Source: Polluticoccus soli (lineage in GTDB: Bacteria > Bacteroidota > Bacteroidia > Chitinophagales > Chitinophagaceae). From it: a stretch of DNA of 64,000 nucleotides. This document shows, in pieces, positions 1 through 7,577 of this stretch. The translations under genes were made by a program, and so were the position numbers. Under the pieces are notes generated by a model. That model saw nothing but the letters and a program-made list of their open reading frames with translations. It ran no database searches and was not told the DNA's origin. Every line of letters starts with the position of its first letter. Position 1 is the first letter of the stretch. The stretch is from contig NZ_JARJHT010000001.1 in the NCBI RefSeq assembly GCF_029269745.1, positions 186,001 to 250,000 of the forward strand, read 5' to 3'.

Positions 1-576
1 GGCGACCGCGTTGAAAATATCGTGATACCGTTCACAGATGGTATGCGCGGACTGCAAGTGTATGCCAACCTAAAAGACTCTGTAGAACAACAAGGATTAC
101 CAGTTATACAGACACTGGAAAAGAGCATGACACTGGCACTGATAGACGATGCGTGGAAAGACCACCTGCGTGCTATGGATGATCTGCGCAACTCGGTGCA
201 AATGGCATCGTATGAGCAGAAAGACCCGCTGCTGATCTATAAATTCGAAGCATTTAACCTGTTCAAGCAGATGATGCTGGAAACCAACCGGAATATCGTG
301 TCTTTCCTGATGCGCGCTGGTATCCCGATGCAGGAACAGCCACCACAGGCTACACAGGAAGCACCTCCCCAAACCGATATGAGCCATATGCACATGAATA
401 AGGAGGAGATAGATGAAGCTGGCCAGGATTACGCTGCTGATGAACACGATGTGTACGAAGAAGAAGGTGGTGTAAAACGCAGTCCCGTACAGGCTGGACC
501 TAAAATAGGACGAAACGATCCCTGCCCTTGCGGTAGCGGCAAGAAGTACAAATCTTGCCATGGCAAAGGCCTTTAA
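1..576 (+). CDS. secA: SecA preprotein translocase ATPase, C-terminal end (partial)
   Basis: The reading frame is open from the first base, so this is the 3' end of a longer gene beginning before the window. SecA is the cytoplasmic ATPase that drives precursors through SecYEG. Visible are part of the helical scaffold/wing region ([18 protein letters not shown]) and, after an acidic low-complexity linker, the C-terminal zinc-binding SEC-C motif [19 protein letters not shown], with the Cys-x-Cys-x8-Cys-His ligands that contact SecB or the membrane. A hairpin terminator follows the stop directly. The identification is secure because both the scaffold segment and the SEC-C tail are typical. Confidence 0.96.
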   Translation, partial: GDRVENIVIPFTDGMRGLQVYANLKDSVEQQGLPVIQTLEKSMTLALIDDAWKDHLRAMDDLRNSVQMASYEQKDPLLIYKFEAFNLFKQMMLETNRNIVSFLMRAGIPMQEQPPQATQEAPPQTDMSHMHMNKEEIDEAGQDYAADEHDVYEEEGGVKRSPVQAGPKIGRNDPCPCGSGKKYKSCHGKGL

Positions 577-588
577 TGTGAATAACTG

Positions 589-623
589 GAAAATGCACGA
601 CGAAAATTGTGCATTTTCTTTTT
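589..623 (+). terminator. Rho-independent terminator after secA
   Basis: The arms GAAAATGCAC and GTGCATTTTC form a 10-bp stem followed by T-rich sequence, 13 bases after the secA stop. Confidence 0.7.
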
Positions 624-630
624 ACTTTTG
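623..630 (+). promoter_or_regulatory. Bacteroidetes -7 promoter element (TACTTTTG)
   Basis: A perfect TAnnTTTG match 24 bases before the ATG at 655. It places the transcript start near 637, so the earlier in-frame TTG at 607 cannot be the translation start. Confidence 0.6.
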
Positions 631-654
631 ATCCCAGAATTGAGACAAATACAA

Positions 655-1239
655 ATGAAACGTAACTACACTAATATCCTTCTGGCAAGCGCTCTTATCG
701 CTATGGCTGCTTTGGCACGTATTGTAAACCGCGAGATCGGTGACCTGCATAACCTTGCACCGGTTGCTGCTGTTGGTCTTTTCGCAGGCGCTGTTGTTGC
801 TAACAAACGTCTTGCTTTCATACTACCGTTGCTGGCGATGTTCATTTCAGATCTTTATTTCCAGTTGTTCGGCACCATTACCTATATGGCTGATGGCAAG
901 CTGGTAACTATGAAAGGTTTCTATGGCCAGGAGCAAATATGGGTATACGGTGCAATGGCTATCGTTACCGTTCTTGGTATGTTCATGGGCAATGTGAAAA
1001 CCTCTAAGGTACTGGGCTTCTCACTGATGAGCTCTGTGCTGTTCTTCGCAGTATCTAACTTCGGCGTGTTCCTTTCTGGCTATTGGGGAACCGGCGCTGC
1101 TGGCCTGGCCAAAACATACACTATGGCGTTACCATTCTTCCGCAATACAGTTATCAGCGACCTGGTAGGCAATGGCTTACTGTTTGGTCTTTATTTCTCT
1201 TTGCAGCAGGCCATTAAACCCGCTCCACAACGCGCTTAA
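655..1239 (+). CDS. DUF6580-like integral membrane protein
   Basis: A 194-residue hydrophobic protein with about five or six predicted membrane helices, the N-terminal one after MKRNYTNILLASALIAMAAL. It resembles the DUF6580 family of Bacteroidetes, often labelled putative transport proteins because of likeness to the membrane subunits of ECF vitamin transporters; that role is inference only. I chose ATG 655 because a TAnnTTTG promoter sits at 623-630, excluding the upstream TTG. The gene stands alone between two terminators, so it is probably monocistronic. Confidence 0.7.
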   Translation: MKRNYTNILLASALIAMAALARIVNREIGDLHNLAPVAAVGLFAGAVVANKRLAFILPLLAMFISDLYFQLFGTITYMADGKLVTMKGFYGQEQIWVYGAMAIVTVLGMFMGNVKTSKVLGFSLMSSVLFFAVSNFGVFLSGYWGTGAAGLAKTYTMALPFFRNTVISDLVGNGLLFGLYFSLQQAIKPAPQRA

Positions 1240-1258
1240 TCAATATCATTTGAATAGT

Positions 1259-1288
1259 AAAAGCCCGGCTGCTTAGCCGGGCTTTTTT
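1259..1288 (+). terminator. Terminator (also usable from the opposite strand)
   Basis: AAGCCCGGCTG pairs with the downstream AGCCGGGCTT and is followed by T6. It lies between the convergent genes at 655-1239 and 1299-3932, with A/T runs on both sides, so it could serve both. Confidence 0.85.
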
Positions 1289-1298
1289 ATTGCAGTTC

Positions 1299-3932
1299 TT
1301 ATTGGAATATTGTAACCTGTTGTCGTCCGAGTACCTGTTTATCTCCCAATAATTCAAAAGTGTAAGTTCCTGATGCCACATTGGTAGCTCTTACCTCCAT
1401 TGCACCACTTCCATCAATCGTTCCAGTTCCGTTTCTCGCTACCCTGCCCATATTATCGATCAGGCGCCACGCGACATTTCCATTTATCGCCTTGCTCTTT
1501 GCCGCCAGCCTGAACGCCCCCTTATTGGGATTAGGGAACAGCAAAAATGCATCAGGGGCGTAAGGTATTGTGCTGATACCATTGTTGTATTCCTGCTTTG
1601 GAGAACTCCACATGCCTCTGCCATAAGTAGCCGCCCAGATCTTATTGGTTACGTAGTTGATCCCCAGGTCTGTAACATGCACACTAGGCAGATTGACATT
1701 GAACTGGTCCCATTGCGTCAGTGTGCTGTCTTTGTAAAACACACCAACGTCAGTACCAACATAGAGGATCGCGTTTGACGTGTCTATTTCGAAACACAAC
1801 ACAGGTACATTAGGCAAACCGGCATTTATCTGCGTCCACGATCCTGCATTATACTCAGCCACTTGCGGACCATTAAACCCGCTAAAGGTGATCCAGAAAT
1901 GATCTTTGTCTTTAGGATCCACCTTGATATCCGAGATCATTCCATTGTATGGAATTGCCAGCTGGGTAAAACTTGCAGTATTACCAGGCGTAAAAGAATG
2001 CGTATAGTATATCTGGTTCGATGAATCGATAACAGCATAAATGGTGGATTGACTGGCTTGGGTCATTGCGAGCCTTAATATGTTTTTATTACTTGGGTTG
2101 AGCGGTCCGTTGGTTACTAAGGTCCAGGTAGCCCCTTGGTCGTCGGTAAAATAAATACGCTGATAGCCTGCTACGAGGTGATAATTATTGAAAGGACTGA
2201 TAAGGTAGGGTGTTATCCATGCGCCATCAGGCTGCCCGGGGATATTATCAGATATAACGGTGGGCCAGCCGCCTGATACCTGGTATATCTTACCATATTG
2301 CACCCCTGTATAGTAGGTTCCCGGATCTATTGGGTCTATATGACAATCCATTCCATCACCTCCGGTTTGATCAGTCCAGCTCGTGTTATCCCACGACTTT
2401 GTACCGTTGTCTTGCGCTCCTCCTAATACATATCCTGCAAGATCGGCAACAGCATTCCGATAAAACTGGGTGATGCCGAGACCATTGCTGATATCGTTCC
2501 AGACGAGGCTTTGCGGACTTTCTGTCCAATAAATACCTCCGTCATTACATTCAAACAGTCGCTGGGATATCAGTGGGTGAAACCCAAGAAAATGTTTGTC
2601 TGCATGTACAACCGCTATAGACCCCAGGAATCCGGTCCACTGGTTTACGATCGTCCAGGTGGAACCACCATTGGCCGAATACCATGTGTTTACTCCACCC
2701 ACATATACTTGTGACGCATTGGCAGGGCTAATGGCAATAGCCAGGTCGTAGTTGCCCTGGCCTGTACAGCCATTTCCCTGCACGTCATTGTTCAGTATAT
2801 TGTCTGTACAGTTATTTCCATTAAATAACAGGGTAAAGTTCTTGCCCGTATCTACCGACGAATAAACGCCGTGCAGACCTCGCCATTTTGCGGGATCATA
2901 ACTTGCGACAACGGCTTTAACAACCTTCACGTCGGCAGGTGTAACGGCCAGTGTTATCCGCCACGATTGAGAAAAGCTAGTTACCTGCTGCCACGTGCTT
3001 CCTCCGTCTTTCGAGCGGAATATTTGCGCGGGAGTGTTATTGGCGACGGTGTAGAAGCTGGTAGCATAGACAATGTTCGTATCAGTAGGATGATACAGCA
3101 CCTGCTTGAAATTGCCAGGCTGCACATTATTCCAGTTTGCTCCGCCGTCAAACGATTTATAAATGCCATCGCTGGCAGCCAATATCAGTGCGTTCGTGTC
3201 GACCTTATTAATGACCAGTGTGTTGGCCAAACGCAATTGAGATGTGTTCCATTGCAGTCCAGTAGCATTCCACGTGCTTCCACCATCGGTCGACTTCAAT
3301 ACGCCCATACTAAAATGGTCCTTACCATCGCGGTCTCCTGTGCACAGGTATATTGTTTGCGTATTCTTCTGGTTAACGTCTATATCCGATACGCTGATCA
3401 CCGGCAGATCGTCGGTAAGGCAGGTCCAAGACACACCATTGTTAGTGGTAGTCCAAACTCCTCCACCTGCTGCCCCTATCCACAAAACATTAGAATTCGT
3501 CGGATGAAAATCCATCGCATTTATTCGACCAATCCCTCTATAACCGCTGATAGTTGACGAAGGTCCGGTAAACGACCAGTTTGACATGTTGATGCCAGTA
3601 CCTTTAGCTGCAGTCCCGTCATTTTTCTTTAGGTAGTTCTGCCATTCGCGAGCGGTGGTCATTGGCGATACCATATAACCGTTCTCGTCGGTATGCTGTT
3701 TCCAGTACCATAACCAGCGAGAAAAATGATGATCTCTACCCTCTTTTATCGCTTTGCCCATTCTAATGCCGTCATCGTCGTATTCAGATGAGGCTGGTGC
3801 CCGTTCGTACTTTAGATAGCTTGAAACAGCATCGCTAAGTTTTACAGGGGCTTTGCTTTCCTCCACCATTGAGGGTTGTGCTTTAGCACAAAATGCAATT
3901 AATACGATAGGTAATAGTAACAGCTTTTTCAT
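1299..3932 (-). CDS. Secreted Asp-box (sortilin/BNR-like) protein with T9SS type A sorting domain
   Basis: This 877-residue protein begins with a Sec signal peptide ending near AFCAKAQ. Most of the chain holds Asp-box/VPS10-sortilin-like beta-propeller repeats, e.g. WTTTNNGVSWTCL, LKSTDGGSTWNATG, YKSFDGGANWNNV and FRSKDGGSTWQQV, which match S/T-x-D-x-G-x-x-W. The last 80 or so residues (starting FPNPNKGAF) form a type A T9SS C-terminal domain, so the product should cross the outer membrane by type IX secretion and end on the surface or outside. Substrate is unknown; the fold occurs in sialidase-like and exo-glucanase-like propellers, but no catalytic assignment is possible. It is a close paralogue of the next gene upstream on the same strand. 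Confidence 0.85.
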   Translation of the reverse strand: MKKLLLLPIVLIAFCAKAQPSMVEESKAPVKLSDAVSSYLKYERAPASSEYDDDGIRMGKAIKEGRDHHFSRWLWYWKQHTDENGYMVSPMTTAREWQNYLKKNDGTAAKGTGINMSNWSFTGPSSTISGYRGIGRINAMDFHPTNSNVLWIGAAGGGVWTTTNNGVSWTCLTDDLPVISVSDIDVNQKNTQTIYLCTGDRDGKDHFSMGVLKSTDGGSTWNATGLQWNTSQLRLANTLVINKVDTNALILAASDGIYKSFDGGANWNNVQPGNFKQVLYHPTDTNIVYATSFYTVANNTPAQIFRSKDGGSTWQQVTSFSQSWRITLAVTPADVKVVKAVVASYDPAKWRGLHGVYSSVDTGKNFTLLFNGNNCTDNILNNDVQGNGCTGQGNYDLAIAISPANASQVYVGGVNTWYSANGGSTWTIVNQWTGFLGSIAVVHADKHFLGFHPLISQRLFECNDGGIYWTESPQSLVWNDISNGLGITQFYRNAVADLAGYVLGGAQDNGTKSWDNTSWTDQTGGDGMDCHIDPIDPGTYYTGVQYGKIYQVSGGWPTVISDNIPGQPDGAWITPYLISPFNNYHLVAGYQRIYFTDDQGATWTLVTNGPLNPSNKNILRLAMTQASQSTIYAVIDSSNQIYYTHSFTPGNTASFTQLAIPYNGMISDIKVDPKDKDHFWITFSGFNGPQVAEYNAGSWTQINAGLPNVPVLCFEIDTSNAILYVGTDVGVFYKDSTLTQWDQFNVNLPSVHVTDLGINYVTNKIWAATYGRGMWSSPKQEYNNGISTIPYAPDAFLLFPNPNKGAFRLAAKSKAINGNVAWRLIDNMGRVARNGTGTIDGSGAMEVRATNVASGTYTFELLGDKQVLGRQQVTIFQ

Positions 3933-4040
3933 GTCATAAATGTTTGCAGGAATACATAAATATATTTGACATCAATCAGATAACCTAAGCGTGACAAGTT
4001 ATCTAACAAACTCGTGACAGTACCCAATCAACTATTAATG

Positions 4041-4069
4041 AAAAACCCGGCCTTGTGAGCCGGGTTTCT
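4041..4069. terminator. Terminator between the paired propeller genes
   Basis: AAACCCGGC and GCCGGGTTT form a stem with loop CTTGTGA, directly after the stop of the gene at 4076-6721 on the minus strand. The minus strand reads into T-rich sequence, so the two paralogues are probably separate transcripts. Confidence 0.75.
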
Positions 4070-4075
4070 AAAATG

Positions 4076-6721
4076 TTATCTTACGACGACACGCTTTCGA
4101 CTGATAATACCTGCATCATCGGTAATTGTGAGCAGATAAATTCCTTTTGCCACATCCTGCGCATTGACATGGAGTAAACCACTGCCGCTAAACACTTGTT
4201 CATCTATCCAAGCTTGTTTACCCGTTGCATCCAGCATGACTAGCTTCACTTGTCGGCCGTATAGTTTTTCATTAGTGGCTTTTACAGAGAACCTGCCTTC
4301 GCTTGGGTTAGGCATTACCACAACATTATCCGGAGCATACGGTACAATGGCTACAATATTGGTAGTGTCGGTTGTAGTATCTTCTGCCACGTACGATTGC
4401 TTGATCGACTTCCAAAGTCCGCGGCCATAAGTTGACGCCCAGATCTCTTTCTTTTTGTAGTTGATACCAAGGTCTGTCACTTCTATGCTTGGAAGGTTTT
4501 TATTGAAAGTCGCCCATTGCTTATTGACCGTATCCAGGTAAAAAACACCGAGATCTGTACCTACATACATAATATTGGTTGAAGTATCGATGTTAATGCA
4601 ATGTACGGGTACATTCGGCAGGTTAGTATTCATTTTCTTCCAGGTGTTTGTGCTGAAGGTGTACTCTACTATCTGGTCGCTGTTGTATCCGCCCAATGTT
4701 ATATAAAAGTGCTTATTGTCCTTTGCGTCTACTAATATATCTGTAATATTCGCACCTGCGTTCGGACAAGTAATGGAATCAAAGTCTACCTGGCCACCAA
4801 CAAATGCATGCGTATAAAATACCTTCTTGCTATTGTTATCAGCTACCGCATAGATGGTCGAGTCATTCGACGGAGCCATGGCTAACCTTTCCAGGTTGTT
4901 CGTGGTCAGATTTTTACCTGTTATCGATATCCATGATGTACCGGCATCGGTACTGTAATATATATGCCTGTATCCTGCCAGCAGATCAAAGTGGTTGTGC
5001 GGGCTAATGATGTACGGTGTTATCCATGCACCAGAAGGATTGCCCGGTATATTGCTGGATATATCATCGTCACCCAATGTCAGAGAGAAGCGGTTCAGAT
5101 CGCCGTTTTGGTAAGCTGTGTAATAGGTGCCGGGATCTGCATAATCAATTTCACAGTTCATGCCATCGCCGCCTGAAGGGTCACTCCATACACCGAGCTG
5201 GTTCATCTTGGTACCATTATCCTGCGCGCCGCCTAACTGATAATCGGCTGTATCAGCAACTGCGTTGCGATAGAACTGCGTGATGCCCATTCCATTGGTC
5301 AGATCAACCCATAACGAGGTGGGTGCAGGATTATCCGTCTTGTAAACACCACCATCATTACACTCAAACATTCTACCCGGCACCAGCGGATGAAATGTGA
5401 GCCAGTGTTTATCTGCGTGCACTTCTGCCACACCTGCCGCCTGTGCGTACCATTGTGTCACAATGCTCCAGCTGGTACCGCCATTGGTTGAATATCTTGT
5501 ATTCACACCACCGACAAATATCTTGTTCGAGTTAGTTGGGTCTATAGCTATCGACAGGTCGTACCAGCCCTGGTTACCGCAAGTGGTCAGGCTGTTAGAG
5601 TTTGTACCCACCAACAGGTCACCATTACAACCTGTCGGTCCGTATGTTTTTGTAAACGTTTTGCCTGTGTCTGTAGAACTGTAGATACCTTCCAGCCCTC
5701 CATTGTTCGTTGCCACTATAGCTTTCACTATAGCTACATTCTGTGGAGTTACAGCCAGGGTAATACGGTTTTTGTTTGTCGTTCCCCCTGCCAGCGTAAC
5801 TGTGGCCCATGTAGCACCACCATTTTTTGAACGGTATATATTGGCACTGTTGCTGCCTGTATTGGCTGCGTATAATATTGTTGTATCCGTTGGGTGCTGC
5901 AATACCTGTTTGAAATTCCCTGTTTGTACCTGCGCCCAGGTAGTACCGCCGTTGTACGATTTATAGATACCATTGCTGGTAGCTAGCGTCAGCGAATTTG
6001 TATCTATTTTATTTAGCACGAGTGAGTTTGTCAAACGTGTCTGTGAGGTTGACCAGGTAAGTCCAGTAGCATTCCAGGTCACGCCGCCATCTGTAGATTT
6101 CAATACACCTATACTATAGCTGTCGCTCGCATCCCTGTCTCCGGTACAGAGGTACATAGTATTGGGATTGAGTGGGTTCACTTCAAGATCAGATGTACCT
6201 AACACCGGCAGTTTATCGGTAAGACAAGTCCAGCTTACGCCATCATTAGTTGTCTGCCATAAACCACCTCCTGCTGTGCATACCCAGTAAGTACCTGCAA
6301 GTGTAGGATGAAACTCTATGTTATTTATACGCCCGATACCACGATATCCTCCGTCAGAAGACGTAGGACCCTGGAATTGCCAGTTCGACATATCAGCCAC
6401 GGTTGTCTTGGCCATCGCACCACCCGCGTTATATTTCTGCCATTCCGTGAAGGTCTTCAACGGCGATACCAGGTAGCCATTCTGATCGGTATGACTCTTC
6501 CAATACCAATACCAGCGTCCGAAATGATAGTCCTTGTCTTCTTCTTTAATACCATCTTTAGCGTGTTCTTCAGCTTCCCCATTTTCATGTCGTTCGCTGC
6601 GATAATATTCCTCAGCTACATCGGCTAGCTTAACGGGCCCAACATGATTATCATCAATGTATTGGGCATACGAATGCGCACTGGCAAACAGTGCTGTAAT
6701 GAGTAAAAGTTTCCTTTTCAT
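4076..6721 (-). CDS. Secreted Asp-box (sortilin/BNR-like) protein with T9SS type A sorting domain, paralogue
   Basis: An 881-residue tandem paralogue of the gene at 1299-3932. It has a signal peptide (MKRKLLLITALFASAHSYAQ), the same N-terminal acidic segment with HFGRWYWYWKSHTDQNGY (HFSRWLWYWKQHTDENGY in the partner), repeated Asp boxes (LKSTDGGVTWNATG, YKSYNGGTTWAQV, YRSKNGGATWATV), and a T9SS type A tail beginning MPNPSEGRF. A conserved propeller segment GITQFYRNAVAD is in both. The likely destination is the cell surface or medium. The arrangement indicates tandem duplication with moderate divergence; whether the ligands differ cannot be told from sequence. Confidence 0.85.
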   Translation of the reverse strand: MKRKLLLITALFASAHSYAQYIDDNHVGPVKLADVAEEYYRSERHENGEAEEHAKDGIKEEDKDYHFGRWYWYWKSHTDQNGYLVSPLKTFTEWQKYNAGGAMAKTTVADMSNWQFQGPTSSDGGYRGIGRINNIEFHPTLAGTYWVCTAGGGLWQTTNDGVSWTCLTDKLPVLGTSDLEVNPLNPNTMYLCTGDRDASDSYSIGVLKSTDGGVTWNATGLTWSTSQTRLTNSLVLNKIDTNSLTLATSNGIYKSYNGGTTWAQVQTGNFKQVLQHPTDTTILYAANTGSNSANIYRSKNGGATWATVTLAGGTTNKNRITLAVTPQNVAIVKAIVATNNGGLEGIYSSTDTGKTFTKTYGPTGCNGDLLVGTNSNSLTTCGNQGWYDLSIAIDPTNSNKIFVGGVNTRYSTNGGTSWSIVTQWYAQAAGVAEVHADKHWLTFHPLVPGRMFECNDGGVYKTDNPAPTSLWVDLTNGMGITQFYRNAVADTADYQLGGAQDNGTKMNQLGVWSDPSGGDGMNCEIDYADPGTYYTAYQNGDLNRFSLTLGDDDISSNIPGNPSGAWITPYIISPHNHFDLLAGYRHIYYSTDAGTSWISITGKNLTTNNLERLAMAPSNDSTIYAVADNNSKKVFYTHAFVGGQVDFDSITCPNAGANITDILVDAKDNKHFYITLGGYNSDQIVEYTFSTNTWKKMNTNLPNVPVHCINIDTSTNIMYVGTDLGVFYLDTVNKQWATFNKNLPSIEVTDLGINYKKKEIWASTYGRGLWKSIKQSYVAEDTTTDTTNIVAIVPYAPDNVVVMPNPSEGRFSVKATNEKLYGRQVKLVMLDATGKQAWIDEQVFSGSGLLHVNAQDVAKGIYLLTITDDAGIISRKRVVVR

Positions 6722-6863
6722 TTTTAGTATTAACTGATCATTGCCTGAGAGGCATGAAAATTTTAGCTTGGAATTAACAGGGGAAAATAGAAAATATTCT
6801 TCATAAAACGTATGACTAAATCCTTTTGGGGGTAATAATCTGATAACTTACAACCTGGTAAAC

Positions 6864-7205
6864 ATGAAAAATATTTCAATAAAACAGAATTCCTGGATAG
6901 CGGCGGTGGCGGCACGCAGGCTTGGCTACAGGTATTTGGCCATGGTCATAGGAAAGACAATACATCTGCACAATGTGAATACAGCTGAGTTTGTACGAAA
7001 TAAACGCTGGCTGATCCACGAGCTGAAACATGTCGACCAGTTTCAGCAGCACGGGTTCTTAAGCTTCCTTTGGCTGTATATGAAAGAGCATTTGAGAAGC
7101 GGCTACTATAACAACAAGTATGAACTGGAAGCGCGAAACGCGGAAACAGACGAAAGTCTGTTGAAAAAATATGATATATCACCTTATTTTAAGGTAATGA
7201 GCTGA
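6864..7205 (+). CDS. Small DUF4157-like protein with HExxH motif
   Basis: A 113-residue protein with the zinc-metallopeptidase-like motif HELKHVDQFQ (His52, Glu53, His56) and downstream acidic residues in KYELEARNAE (Glu87-94) that could give a third metal ligand. The pattern resembles DUF4157, a domain found as a stand-alone protein or at the edge of contractile-injection effectors. No signal peptide is evident and there are no neighbouring injection-system genes. Catalytic activity is plausible but unproven. It lies downstream of the divergent propeller gene and ahead of the 2TM gene. Confidence 0.6.
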   Translation: MKNISIKQNSWIAAVAARRLGYRYLAMVIGKTIHLHNVNTAEFVRNKRWLIHELKHVDQFQQHGFLSFLWLYMKEHLRSGYYNNKYELEARNAETDESLLKKYDISPYFKVMS

Positions 7206-7229
7206 TTTCGTTTTATCATACCCAGCAAT

Positions 7230-7237
7230 TATCTTTG
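7230..7237 (+). promoter_or_regulatory. Bacteroidetes -7 promoter element (TATCTTTG)
   Basis: A perfect TAnnTTTG. The TTG that would begin the longest reading frame (7235) is the end of this element, so translation must start downstream, at ATG 7256. Confidence 0.7.
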
Positions 7238-7255
7238 CGCAAAATCCAACAACTG

Positions 7256-7504
7256 ATGCCTCAAAAAATAAAGCCGACCGCTACGCAAAAACGTAACTTC
7301 TTTATTCATCTTATCGTATTCCTGATAGCTTCTGCCATTATGTGGCTGACTTACGACAAGGGCGTAGAAGGTTGGGCTTACCCTTGGCCAGCATGGATCA
7401 CCGCTGCATGGGGTCTTTCTCTGATCGGTCACTGGTGCGCTGTATATACCAGCTTCGAAGATCCAGGCCACGAAGAGTTCATTCGCCAAACAAAGAACGG
7501 ATAA
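7256..7504 (+). CDS. 2TM domain-containing membrane protein
   Basis: An 82-residue protein with two hydrophobic helices (FFIHLIVFLIASAIMWLTY and PAWITAAWGLSLIGHWCAVY) joined by a short polar loop, the arrangement of the 2TM domain found in Bacteroidetes as small proteins or histidine-kinase appendages. Function is unknown. The start at 7256 rather than TTG 7235 is supported by the promoter at 7230-7237. A terminator follows at 7527-7560. Confidence 0.7.
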   Translation: MPQKIKPTATQKRNFFIHLIVFLIASAIMWLTYDKGVEGWAYPWPAWITAAWGLSLIGHWCAVYTSFEDPGHEEFIRQTKNG

Positions 7505-7526
7505 TTAACTGCAACGAAATATTCAG

Positions 7527-7560
7527 CCCCTTGCTTAACAGCAAGGGGTTTTTAATTTTA
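7527..7560 (+). terminator. Rho-independent terminator
   Basis: CCCCTTGC, loop TTAACA, GCAAGGGG, then TTTTTAATTTT. It separates the 2TM gene from the hybrid kinase gene. Confidence 0.88.
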
Positions 7561-7577
7561 TACGACAACAGTCAACT

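Noticed and set aside
2871-3557. Long antisense frames within the T9SS propeller genes and other large genes
   Set aside because: They lie wholly inside well-supported genes on the other strand and show no family features, so they are shadows.
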